The notes under the pieces were generated by a model. That model made no database searches, was not told the origin of the DNA, and saw only the letters and a program-made list of their open reading frames with translations. 31,322 nucleotides of DNA from a virus, in IMG/VR virus record IMGVR_UViG_3300042879_000029, positions 1-31,322 of that record; one strand, given 5' to 3'. This document shows positions 25,048 to 31,322 of this stretch, piece by piece. The position numbers and the translations under genes are program-made. Position 1 is the stretch's first letter. Every line of letters begins with the position of its first letter.

Positions 25048-25078
25048 AAAGAAGGCAAGGGGGCTTGCGCCCCCCGCC
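25048..25078 (-). terminator. GC hairpin with GCAA tetraloop (terminator or attenuator)
   Basis: Minus strand: GGC-G-GGGGGC (25078-25069), GNRA-type loop GCAA, GCCCCC-T-T-GCC (25064-25054), then TTCTTT. Six continuous G-C pairs plus an outer three-pair helix across a small internal bulge. It begins two bases after the stop at 25081. The T-tract is short, and the SD of the next gene (TTGGAG) starts in it, so a leaky terminator or RNA-end stabilizer is likely. Confidence 0.62.
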
Positions 25079-25080
25079 AA

Positions 25081-25650
25081 TTAGACAGTCGCGCTGAACG
25101 GAGTAACTTCAACACCCGTACCAATAATGTTCCCATGAACTGCATACAGGTTAGTAGCCACATCAATCAGCGTGAGCACGCCGCCAGCAAGACCACCAGA
25201 TGTGCTGCCGTTCATCGTAATCGTATCACTCGTGGTAGTAGTACTAAATTCAGTACCCGTACCAGCGGCCTGATCCGTTACGTAAATTGAACCGGACATC
25301 ACATCAGTGTTATCCGCCACTTTAATAATGTTGTTGTTGCTGGTCACAGCAGTGCCCGTCGTGAAACGGAACACAGCGCCAGAACCAGTCGCAGCCGGAA
25401 GCGTAGCAGTAACGCCAGCAGCACGGTTGAGCACAACAACTTTACTATCGTGATCGGCAACAGTTACCGCCAGCGTTGCAGCAGCAGCCGACACAAGACG
25501 AGTAGACGTATCCGCCGCAGCATTGATCTCTGCCGCCGTAGCAGTTAGCGCAACTCCACCCAAAGACACAGTGCCAGTAAGGTTGAGGTTATAAGCAGTA
25601 CCTCCCTCAATGGTTACATTGTCTTGGGCAATACCAGTATAAACACCCAT
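25081..25650 (-). CDS. Second decoration / head-fiber-like structural protein
   Basis: A 189-residue beta-rich protein low in charge. The section from residue about 55 to 150 (HDSKVVVLNRAAGVTATLP, then GAVFRFTTGTAV, NIIKVADNTDVMSG) is the repeating beta pattern seen in head-fiber and decoration proteins of several phages. The C-terminal part of the 905-aa tailspike shows a comparable pattern (DGQMLVLRAASDSVTITV). It follows a UUCG hairpin and is itself followed by a GCAA hairpin, so it forms a separate transcriptional unit between the two. Start at 25650 has AGGAG eight bases upstream. Exact location on the virion is not known. Confidence 0.68.
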   Translation of the reverse strand: MGVYTGIAQDNVTIEGGTAYNLNLTGTVSLGGVALTATAAEINAAADTSTRLVSAAAATLAVTVADHDSKVVVLNRAAGVTATLPAATGSGAVFRFTTGTAVTSNNNIIKVADNTDVMSGSIYVTDQAAGTGTEFSTTTTSDTITMNGSTSGGLAGGVLTLIDVATNLYAVHGNIIGTGVEVTPFSATV

Positions 25651-25667
25651 ATTTCTCTCCTTAAGAG

Positions 25668-25687
25668 AAGGGGGCCGAAGCCCCCCA
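25668..25687 (-). terminator. GC hairpin with UUCG tetraloop (terminator or attenuator)
   Basis: Minus strand: GGGGGC (25685-25680), loop TTCG, GCCCCC (25675-25670), with a flanking G-T wobble, then TTCTCTT. Six G-C pairs capped by the extra-stable UUCG loop. The T-tract is broken by C, so termination may be partial. It also sits between the stop at 25694 and the AGGAG site of the next gene. Immediately downstream TTCTC can pair with GAGAA to place AGGA of that ribosome site in a loop. Confidence 0.65.
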
Positions 25688-25693
25688 CCCTAG

Positions 25694-26143
25694 TTAGGCA
25701 GCGACGTTGGCCACGATGGCGAAAGCATTCACCACGCAGTCAGTCGGAACAGCCGTGTTGAGGAGCAAGTCAATCGTATCCGCCGAAGTAACGGCAGTCG
25801 GATTGGCAAGGTTAGCAATGCCGTAGCCAAGAGCGTTCGAAGCCAGATTGTTCGTATAGAGATCGGCAGTACCAGCGGTATAACCGAAATCAAACGTAGC
25901 AGTCGTGTTCGTGCTCTCAACCTTCGTCACCTGCAGACCGGCCGAAAGAACGACCGAACCAGCGGGAAGAGCGATAACTTGCAGCGTATCGCCAGCGACC
26001 AGAGCCGTAGCACCAGCGGCAGAACGAGCAGCCACAATCGCGGCAAAATCCAATTCAACAGAGAATTTCGAAACTTCCGTCACATTTGCCGGAAACGCCG
26101 CACTTCCCTTATTGAAACCAAGCGAGTCAGTATAATCAGCCAT
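25694..26143 (-). CDS. Probable capsid decoration / head structural protein
   Basis: A 149-residue protein immediately after the coat gene (18-base gap, AGGGG ribosome site). It is beta-rich, Ala/Thr/Val-rich and cysteine-poor with one Cys (TDCVVNAFAIVANVAA end). The pattern GDTLQVIALPAGSVVLSAGLQVTKVESTNTTATFDFG is shared by many small phage head proteins encoded next to the coat gene. A trimeric decoration protein or minor head protein is the best guess. A GC-rich UUCG hairpin lies right after its stop, suggesting that output is set apart from the genes that follow. Confidence 0.7.
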   Translation of the reverse strand: MADYTDSLGFNKGSAAFPANVTEVSKFSVELDFAAIVAARSAAGATALVAGDTLQVIALPAGSVVLSAGLQVTKVESTNTTATFDFGYTAGTADLYTNNLASNALGYGIANLANPTAVTSADTIDLLLNTAVPTDCVVNAFAIVANVAA

Positions 26144-26161
26144 TTTATTTTACCCCTTCAA

Positions 26162-27091
26162 TTAAGCGAGAGTGACGACGGACTGAGCCAGCGCCTCGCC
26201 CTTGACGACCTTGTAACCATACACCTGAAGACCACGGACAATGTTACCAAAGGTGGACTCAGAGCGAATGGTTTCCATGTTCGTCATCTGCGAAGCAAAC
26301 GTGAAGCCCATCTTGTTACCAGCAATAAGATTGAACTTACCGCCCGTATCGACCTTGAGGTTGTGGCTCACATAGAGAGTGAAGCGATCAACCATGCCGA
26401 GACGGCCGTTACGCACAACCGAAACGCTGTCACCCGTGAGCGAAGCGTCCTTCAGTTCCGACTTCTTGATGAGACCAGCCATCTTGGCCGGGATCACAAC
26501 AAAGCGGTTCTGCTCAGGGCAGTTGGCTTCGTCAAGAACCGTACCGAGATCGACAAGCAAATCAATAACCGACTTCGTGCCGCCAGCGCCGTCCTTCGTA
26601 ACGGCCAACGGGGAAGCAGTCGTGCCGAGGTTGAACGAAGCAGTTTGCTCACCAGCGGTCGCGCCCTTGTTAGTAGCAGCAATGCCGGGGAGGATATCGG
26701 TGAGCACGCGCTGATCAATCTTGATCTTCATGCGCTCAGAGGCGTCCTTCGTCCAAGTGTCCATCAGGTTGATATCAGACTGAACCTTGTCAACATCGTC
26801 TTCGACGCAAGCAAAGTACTCGCCCTTGTCGATGACAAGCTGAATCTTCGGCTTGTCCGGGTTCTCAACCGTCAGGGTCTGGCCCTTCACGTAGTCGCGG
26901 ATCGTGATTTCCGGCGTGGTGCGGATGTTAACCGTGTCACCATACTGGCGAATCTCGCCCTCGTAGTCCGTGTTGGAGATAGCCGCGAGAACCGTAGCAT
27001 CGTAGAAGTTCTCGATCAGCTTGCCTGACCAAAGCTCAGGAATAAAGTTGCCGCTGTAATTCGGGCGGCCCGGTGCAACAGGATAAGACAT
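26162..27091 (-). CDS. Major capsid protein
   Basis: A 309-residue coat protein following the scaffold. The N-terminal segment NFIPELWSGKLIENFYD, then YGDTVNIRTTPEITIRDY, and a long helix with DLMDTWTKDASERMKIKIDQ-like character are typical of HK97-fold capsids of podoviruses. The C-terminus carries FASQMTNMETIRSESTFG followed by a GLQVYGYKVVKGEALAQ strand, common in this coat group. It has the best-formed ribosome site in the block (AGAAGGAG, spacing about 7), in keeping with the highest-copy virion protein. Codon choice leaves a 349-codon antisense ORF open on the plus strand, which I treat as an artefact. Confidence 0.92.
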   Translation of the reverse strand: MSYPVAPGRPNYSGNFIPELWSGKLIENFYDATVLAAISNTDYEGEIRQYGDTVNIRTTPEITIRDYVKGQTLTVENPDKPKIQLVIDKGEYFACVEDDVDKVQSDINLMDTWTKDASERMKIKIDQRVLTDILPGIAATNKGATAGEQTASFNLGTTASPLAVTKDGAGGTKSVIDLLVDLGTVLDEANCPEQNRFVVIPAKMAGLIKKSELKDASLTGDSVSVVRNGRLGMVDRFTLYVSHNLKVDTGGKFNLIAGNKMGFTFASQMTNMETIRSESTFGNIVRGLQVYGYKVVKGEALAQSVVTLA

Positions 27092-27107
27092 TTGAAACTC
27101 CTTCTAA

Positions 27108-28136
27108 TTACGCATTAAGTTGGATGCGATTCTCCCGCTGTGCGGCAAAGATATCGCGTTCTAACCGGTCGCGTTCCTGCTCTCGTCCTTTGTACTTACC
27201 AGACCGAACATCGTTAAAGAATTTGGTGATGTCAGCCGGGGTATAGGTGCGAGCCTTACTAGTAGAAGTAGTTCCGGAGTTCTTAGAACGTCCGGGGGCA
27301 ACCTGCTTCTCCAGTTCCGGTGCAGTAGTGCGAGCCGGGGTTTGAGCAACATTGGCTTGTCCATTACTCTCAAGCCAAGTGCGGAAGAAGTTTGCAACTC
27401 GACGCGAATCAAGCGACCGTTGCGCATCCTCAAGGTAAGTTTGGCGGCTAATGCCAGTCAGCGGGTCAACGTCTAACAACCAAGACTGGAAGTCCGCGTT
27501 GTCGTTAACGTCTCTCCAATTGGGTACAGTCGTAGACAAATCAGCCCAGAACTGCTGTTCTGCCGATACAGCCTGCCGCTGAGCGACAGCTTGAACCTGC
27601 GGAACCACACTGGACTGAAGTTGGCTAAGCATCTTTTCAATCTGTGCAATGCGACCCGCAACGGAGCCAAGCTCCTCACGAGTAACTTTGCGCATCACAT
27701 CAAGCGACTCGCCGTATTCCTCAACATCCTTATCCGTTACAAGTTTCTCAACCTGCATGGGGGCTTGAGCGACTGCCGCTTGCTGCGCTGAAAGAGACGC
27801 CAGCAACTGTTCCATCTGCTGAACACGCTGCTGCATTTCCTTGTTCTGCGCGTGCAGACGAGGAACCTCAGCGTTGTACATTCCTTGAAGTGTCTTGTAT
27901 TTCTGCAAGACAGTTTCTTCCGGCACTTTATCGTCACTAGCTTTCTGCTCAACCGCTGGTGACGGAGCAGCATTATTCGCTTCCACGTTCTCGTCGGCTG
28001 CGTTGGCTTCGACATTCTCAACGGGCGCTTGAGGGTCATCGGCTTGCTTGCCTGACTCATCGGGCGCGGCGTTAAGTTGCTTGTAAAGCTCTTGGACAGC
28101 CTCGGACTGTTTACGAATTTGCTCTGGAAGGGCCAT
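27108..28136 (-). CDS. Capsid assembly scaffolding protein
   Basis: A 342-residue acidic protein directly before the major capsid gene, the usual place for a scaffold. Residues about 20-75 are disordered and acidic (Asp/Glu/Ala/Asn with repeated VEAN blocks). Residues about 80-190 are a predicted coiled coil rich in Gln, Glu, Leu and Met. A basic C-terminus (RSGKYKGREQERDRLERDI) fits the helix-loop-helix that contacts coat protein in P22-type scaffolds. It would guide procapsid assembly and leave before DNA enters. The start has TAGGAG seven bases upstream. The family is assigned from position and composition, not from a diagnostic motif. Confidence 0.85.
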   Translation of the reverse strand: MALPEQIRKQSEAVQELYKQLNAAPDESGKQADDPQAPVENVEANAADENVEANNAAPSPAVEQKASDDKVPEETVLQKYKTLQGMYNAEVPRLHAQNKEMQQRVQQMEQLLASLSAQQAAVAQAPMQVEKLVTDKDVEEYGESLDVMRKVTREELGSVAGRIAQIEKMLSQLQSSVVPQVQAVAQRQAVSAEQQFWADLSTTVPNWRDVNDNADFQSWLLDVDPLTGISRQTYLEDAQRSLDSRRVANFFRTWLESNGQANVAQTPARTTAPELEKQVAPGRSKNSGTTSTSKARTYTPADITKFFNDVRSGKYKGREQERDRLERDIFAAQRENRIQLNA

Positions 28137-28176
28137 GTGTACGCTCCTATCGGTATGCGTTAATTAGACGGCGAGA

Positions 28177-28392
28177 CTAAATCTTTGCCGCCAAAGAAGG
28201 GGCATCTTTGGCAAACTTATAAAGTTCACCCAAAACCTGACAGCGCCCCTGTGAGACTGCCGGGTTGTTAACTGTGACGGGTAAGTTCTCAAGTTCGTGC
28301 ATACGCCACTGTTCGAGAAACTCCAGAATCTCTGGAAACTGACGAACGGCAGTGGCAACTGCCTTGATCACCTTCGGCTCAGGGCGAATCAT
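28177..28392 (-). CDS. Small hypothetical protein coupled to portal
   Basis: A 71-residue helical protein starting with MIRPEPKVIKAVATAVRQ. Its ATG overlaps the portal stop (ATGA, 4 bases), a classic coupling arrangement. It has no membrane segment and no signal peptide. Small ORFs between portal and scaffold recur in aquatic podoviruses, but I do not know a function. Coupling and placement suggest an assembly partner made in proportion to the portal; this is inference. Confidence 0.75.
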   Translation of the reverse strand: MIRPEPKVIKAVATAVRQFPEILEFLEQWRMHELENLPVTVNNPAVSQGRCQVLGELYKFAKDAPSLAAKI

Positions 28393-30452
28393 GCCGCCCT
28401 CCCGCTAGGGCCACGGACTGTGGTCGCTTCAACTCCACCTTTGGGAGAGCCGTCCGGAAGCGTAGGAGTTCCGCCTTCAGGCTGCGCGGGCTGCTGTTCT
28501 GCAGCGAGAGCCATCGCCTGCGACTCCATCCTAGCTTGGTACTGAGCCTTCTCCCGAGATGGGACAACTGTTTCCACATCCATCTGCAACCCTTTAGCCA
28601 CTTCGCGCAAGATCGCGGCGCGGCCATCTCTACCAATAATCTCGATATCAATCGGATTGGCGGTTGCGTTGAGAAATTCGATTCTGCGGAGATTGACCGT
28701 CTCTTTCACCGCAAGGTTGATAGCACCCTTGGCGATTACTTCAACGTCGCCCTTGATGCTGTTGTCCTCGTCATAGCGCATGTTGTAGATGAACTGGCGC
28801 GTGACAATAGGTTTAACAACGTCAGTGTCGATGTGCATCACAACTTGGCGGATACCTTTACCCGCAGCGCCCATCAACATGGACAGACCAGACGAAGTTC
28901 GTCCAGCGCCTTGAACGTTCAGATCACCATAAACATAAGCAGGAATGCCAGACTGATCATCAGCAAGACGACTAAACTTCTCATAGACGGCCATGAGAGT
29001 TTGAGCATTATCTTCTGGCTGAGTGAATCGTACTGCTGGCGCACTTGATCCCAGAGGGTCATTAGTGACCTGCCATATCTTCCAAGGACTGAGTTGAGTG
29101 ATGTCCTCGTTGGGTGGGATTCGCTCAAGGTTGACTTCGACCTGCGGGCCGGAGGCGATTCCCATGTTGTTGACGAGTGCTCGGGCAGCGGCGTTGCAGA
29201 CGCTTTGGAGGTCTTCGATGATTTTCGGGATACCTTTACCCCAGAACGCCCCCGGACATTTGATGAACGAGGTTTTCGCGTACGGTTTTTCTCCGAGGGG
29301 GTCATAGTTCAGTACCGCCTTAATTACGTAGTTACCCACTACCCAAACGTTTGCGTCGTATTCACGGGCCTGATCGGGGATTTCGTCCTCAGACATTCCC
29401 CACTCGACAAGCATCTTGCCGCTGACCTTGCCCCAGAATTCCAAAGCGTCAAATATCTCGGTCGGGCGCATGTACGAGTAGTACTTGCGTTCCTCCTCAT
29501 CCTTAATCAGTTCAACATCTTCGTTAATCCAAGACTGGCCATTGCCAATCTCAAGGACTTTACGAATGGCATCTTCATCGTAGCCCGGAACACCGATCAA
29601 GTCGGACAAATCCATTCGCGTCATCGGGTGATGCTGGAACAGATATCCTTCGTTGAAGTCGGAAATACCCGGCTCTGGATATATGCGGAATGGGTCTACG
29701 CGCTCGTACTCAGGGCCAAGTTTATCTACGGCTTCGACCACAGTCTGCCCATTGGGCAGCATTTTCCAGCCAAGCGTACGCTGACGGCGCACAACTGGTC
29801 CCTTGATGAATGCACAAGGGAAGGTAACAAGATCAGTGATGAAATCGTTGAACGCCTTCTCCCAGCCACCGTGGGCAAACTGGTCTTGAATCTTAAGTTT
29901 CATCCGATCCGCACGAGTTTGAGACTCACGCAAAATACGGAAGCGATACTCTTGCGCGACCATCTCGCGCATCTCAGCCATCTGCTCTTTGTCAGGGGCT
30001 TGCCCCGTGTTCTGAACCATCTTCAGAACTTTCTCAGCAAACTCAGCCTGAATCTCTCGAGTCTGCTGCGGCGACAAGTCCGGAATCGGAGTAGCATGTA
30101 AATCCCACGGGGGAGTACCGTTATCTAGCAGGATGTCTCGAAGCCAGCTTTCCGCAGCGCGGCACTTGACCTCGGTGATCATCATGTAGATTTCCGAGCC
30201 GCCTTGCGAGCGAATGGCCGCAAGTTTCTCGTTCTCGTACTCACCATTACGCTGCTTGAGTGCACGGAGCATCTCGTTCTCCAGAGGCTTCTTTGCCATC
30301 TGGGCAGCGTCCCAACATTCGCGTAGATAACCGACCAGCCCTAAGATTACCGGCTGATTCTGACGAGCATCCAAGGCCGCATTGGCAGCGGCCTGCTCTT
30401 GTCTGGAAATCTCGTCGTTGTTAACGACGCGAAGGAAGGTTAGTCCAGCCAT
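28389..30452 (-). CDS. Portal protein (head-tail connector)
   Basis: A 687-residue protein in portal position between terminase and scaffold. Portals form the dodecameric ring at one capsid vertex through which DNA is packaged and ejected. Length and style match podovirus portals: a charged helical N-terminus (residues 1-100), a central mixed region with WKMLPNGQTVVEAVDKLGPEYERVDP-type segments, a long central stretch on PQVEVNLERIPPN and QSGIPAYVYGD, and an Ala/Gln-rich C-terminal tail of the kind that forms the barrel. The start at 30452 follows the previous stop by a few bases and lacks a clear SD sequence, so translation may depend on coupling to the small upstream gene. It overlaps the next gene by 4 bases (ATGA). 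Confidence 0.9.
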   Translation of the reverse strand: MAGLTFLRVVNNDEISRQEQAAANAALDARQNQPVILGLVGYLRECWDAAQMAKKPLENEMLRALKQRNGEYENEKLAAIRSQGGSEIYMMITEVKCRAAESWLRDILLDNGTPPWDLHATPIPDLSPQQTREIQAEFAEKVLKMVQNTGQAPDKEQMAEMREMVAQEYRFRILRESQTRADRMKLKIQDQFAHGGWEKAFNDFITDLVTFPCAFIKGPVVRRQRTLGWKMLPNGQTVVEAVDKLGPEYERVDPFRIYPEPGISDFNEGYLFQHHPMTRMDLSDLIGVPGYDEDAIRKVLEIGNGQSWINEDVELIKDEEERKYYSYMRPTEIFDALEFWGKVSGKMLVEWGMSEDEIPDQAREYDANVWVVGNYVIKAVLNYDPLGEKPYAKTSFIKCPGAFWGKGIPKIIEDLQSVCNAAARALVNNMGIASGPQVEVNLERIPPNEDITQLSPWKIWQVTNDPLGSSAPAVRFTQPEDNAQTLMAVYEKFSRLADDQSGIPAYVYGDLNVQGAGRTSSGLSMLMGAAGKGIRQVVMHIDTDVVKPIVTRQFIYNMRYDEDNSIKGDVEVIAKGAINLAVKETVNLRRIEFLNATANPIDIEIIGRDGRAAILREVAKGLQMDVETVVPSREKAQYQARMESQAMALAAEQQPAQPEGGTPTLPDGSPKGGVEATTVRGPSGRAA

Positions 30453-30457
30453 TTAGT

Positions 30458-30739
30458 TTACTTGCCGTAGAACCGCTTATATGCGTCCTGCGTCTTCTTG
30501 GTCATCTCTTCGCCCTTGACCTTTCCCATCATCATTTCCTGTTTGGCGCGAGTTTTCGCAGGTCCAAGACGCTGAGACGGCCCTTTCGACATTGACTTAG
30601 CAGGCATTGGCTTTTCGATCATGCCGCCCTTCTGATAGGACTTAATCATGCCGCCACCCATGTAGCTTCGCATGGGTTTCTCCGAACCCGACATCTTCGG
30701 GTTGTCGGACTTAACTGAATAAGGCTTGTTGCATTTCAT
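30458..30739 (-). CDS. Small Met/Lys-rich protein with GGM motif
   Basis: A 93-residue protein of unknown function, first in the structural transcript. The start at 30739 is fixed by a strong GGAGGAGT site (30753-30746) six bases upstream. A longer reading to 30910 would run back through the promoter and terminator and is rejected. It is basic and methionine-rich, begins MKCNKPYSVK, and has glycine-methionine clusters around residues 28-40, including SYQKGGM at 34-40. Closely related motifs occur three times in the 368-aa protein at 9190-10296. Its position just before the portal suggests a virion or assembly role, but no family function is known to me. Confidence 0.8.
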   Translation of the reverse strand: MKCNKPYSVKSDNPKMSGSEKPMRSYMGGGMIKSYQKGGMIEKPMPAKSMSKGPSQRLGPAKTRAKQEMMMGKVKGEEMTKKTQDAYKRFYGK

Positions 30740-30745
30740 GCACGT

Positions 30746-30753
30746 ACTCCTCC
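30746..30753 (-). promoter_or_regulatory. Ribosome binding site deciding the 30739 start
   Basis: GGAGGAGT on the minus strand six bases before ATG at 30739. It sits just after the predicted transcription start near 30758, so the leader is very short and the longer reading back to 30910 is not transcribed from this promoter. Confidence 0.72.
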
Positions 30754-30764
30754 GCACTACGCGG

Positions 30765-30792
30765 GTTGTAGCACAAATGTACCACATGTCAA
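30765..30792 (-). promoter_or_regulatory. Sigma70-like promoter for the structural operon
   Basis: Minus strand: a perfect -35 box TTGACA (30792-30787), a 16-base spacer, and TACAAC as -10 (30770-30765, 4 of 6 to TATAAT), preceded by TG one base upstream (extended -10). The -35 begins within a few bases of the T-tract of the terminator. Expected transcription start is near 30758, leaving a short leader before the ATG at 30739. The spacer contains ACATGT and a related ACATTTGT, which might be an operator, but that is speculative. Confidence 0.7.
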
Positions 30793-30793
30793 T

Positions 30794-30830
30794 AGGAAAA
30801 GAAAAAGACCCCCGAGGGAGCCTCGGGGGT
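30794..30830 (-). terminator. Intrinsic terminator after terminase
   Basis: On the minus strand a perfect 10-bp stem (ACCCCCGAGG / CCTCGGGGGT) with a 3-base loop is followed directly by CTTTTTCTTTTCC. It lies about 60 bases past the terminase stop and just before a sigma70-like promoter. The T-rich side is downstream for minus-strand transcription only, which fixes the orientation. Confidence 0.9.
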
Positions 30831-30887
30831 AAACCGTTACAGGAGATAAAGTAACGACAGAGGTAACAACAATGCAGAGGGACTGTA

Positions 30888-31322
30888 TCAAGTCCACCCC
30901 GATGCTGCAATCCTTTTTACGTCTCTCCGATACGGTATGTTGCTCGAGTCGCTCGCGTTCGCAATATGAAGCATCAGGTACTGCAAGGCTTCGGCTATGT
31001 GCGAGTGCTTGTTCTTGTCGATCTCTCCGTTGCCCTTGGGCTTGTACCGATAGCCGCCCATCATGGCCGCCTTCAACTGGGTACACCGGGGGTCCAGAAC
31101 AAACGCCGGATCACCATCCACCTGACGCATTAAGTACTCATCGACCGCGTTGATGCGTGCCGACACGTTGTTAGTCTTGGCCGGAATGACCTTCATCCCC
31201 TCATTGCGGATGATATCCACGGCGCTGCGCTCGTCGGTCTGTGCCCTCTGGATACCTGCCGGGTCGGTCACGATTAGCACTGGCGCACCCGGAAACCGCT
31301 CATAGAGCAGGGGCTTGAGCAT
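30888..31322 (-). CDS. Terminase large subunit, C-terminal part (5' end outside window)
   Basis: DNA-packaging motor, nuclease half. The frame is open to the right edge, so only the last 144 residues are visible, and the ATG exactly at the edge is probably internal. The visible part fits an RNase H-like terminase nuclease: a hydrophobic strand ending in an acidic residue (VLIVTDPAG), then a QTDERSAVDIIRNEG segment, an IPAKTNNVSARINAVDEYL helix, and a C-terminal KNKHSHIAEALQYLML segment of the kind that closes many podovirus terminases. In this family the nuclease cuts concatemeric DNA at the portal. It is first in the transcribed order and is separated from the structural genes by a terminator and promoter. 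The ATPase domain lies outside the window, so packaging type cannot be judged. Confidence 0.88.
   Translation of the reverse strand: MLKPLLYERFPGAPVLIVTDPAGIQRAQTDERSAVDIIRNEGMKVIPAKTNNVSARINAVDEYLMRQVDGDPAFVLDPRCTQLKAAMMGGYRYKPKGNGEIDKNKHSHIAEALQYLMLHIANASDSSNIPYRRDVKRIAASGWT

Noticed and set aside
25979-27028. 349-codon plus-strand ORF opposite the capsid gene
   Set aside because: Antisense shadow. The minus-strand capsid frame has strong SD, family features and correct position; the plus ORF crosses two minus-strand genes and has no recognisable domain.
30740-30910. N-terminal extension of the small gene before the portal, and overlap with terminase
   Set aside because: The extension passes through a perfect terminator and a promoter; a strong SD marks the start at 30739.
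1-31322. tRNA genes, CRISPR arrays, insertion sequences, integrase or att sites
   Set aside because: I looked for cloverleaf-like runs, regular repeats, transposase or integrase motifs and found none; there is no gene-free stretch longer than about 150 bases.

Overview
The window is a late (morphogenesis) gene block of a tailed bacteriophage with podovirus-type architecture. Essentially every base is coding and every gene I accept is on the minus strand, so transcription runs from high to low coordinates. Genes abut or overlap by a few bases (TAATG or ATGA junctions) and most have a GGAG-type ribosome binding site. I see no tRNA, integrase, replication gene, CRISPR array or insertion sequence. 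There is no tape measure or sheath gene. The order terminase, portal, scaffold, capsid, connectors, tail spikes/fibers, nozzle, internal virion proteins fits a short-tailed phage of the T7/P22 general plan. Small companion families (C1q-like fiber, MAHFAQLDEN-type protein, 2OG oxygenase, tiny basic proteins) recall uncultured aquatic phages. The host cannot be read from the sequence, beyond use of bacterial SD sites and a sigma70-like promoter.

Layout in order of transcription. (1) 31322-30888: C-terminal end of the large terminase, then an intrinsic terminator and a sigma70-like promoter that seem to restart transcription for the structural genes. (2) 30739-25081: a small GGM-motif protein, portal, a small coupled protein, scaffold, major capsid protein and two candidate decoration proteins. 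Tetraloop GC hairpins follow each of the two decoration genes. (3) 25036-21601: a C1q-like fiber, four tiny basic proteins, a small hypothetical protein and two head-tail connector candidates. (4) 21598-13901: an adhesion module with two proteins sharing an N-terminal anchor (one a pectate-lyase-fold tailspike), a spike/fiber with a head-spike-type domain, an S74 self-cleaving fiber, a glycine-rich adhesin and a 2OG-Fe(II) oxygenase. (5) 13899-10299: small proteins, including a 35-residue cysteine-rich miniprotein, and the 813-aa nozzle/stabilization candidate. (6) 10296-1: virion-internal or ejection module with a GGM-motif protein, a GNAT-like protein, an Ala-rich protein, a GH108 muramidase fused into a virion protein, and one giant ORF that is open from 5515 to the left edge (at least 1838 codons).

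The most interesting signal is in that giant protein. Its Pro/Gln-rich linker carries five short motifs of the form Q-x-[DSP]-[LM]-F, one being exactly QLSLF, the textbook peptide for binding the bacterial DNA-polymerase sliding clamp. The same protein carries an HExxxH...EE zincin-like signature and a MORN-like segment. This suggests an injected multifunctional protein that may dock on host DnaN; that function is inference, not shown.
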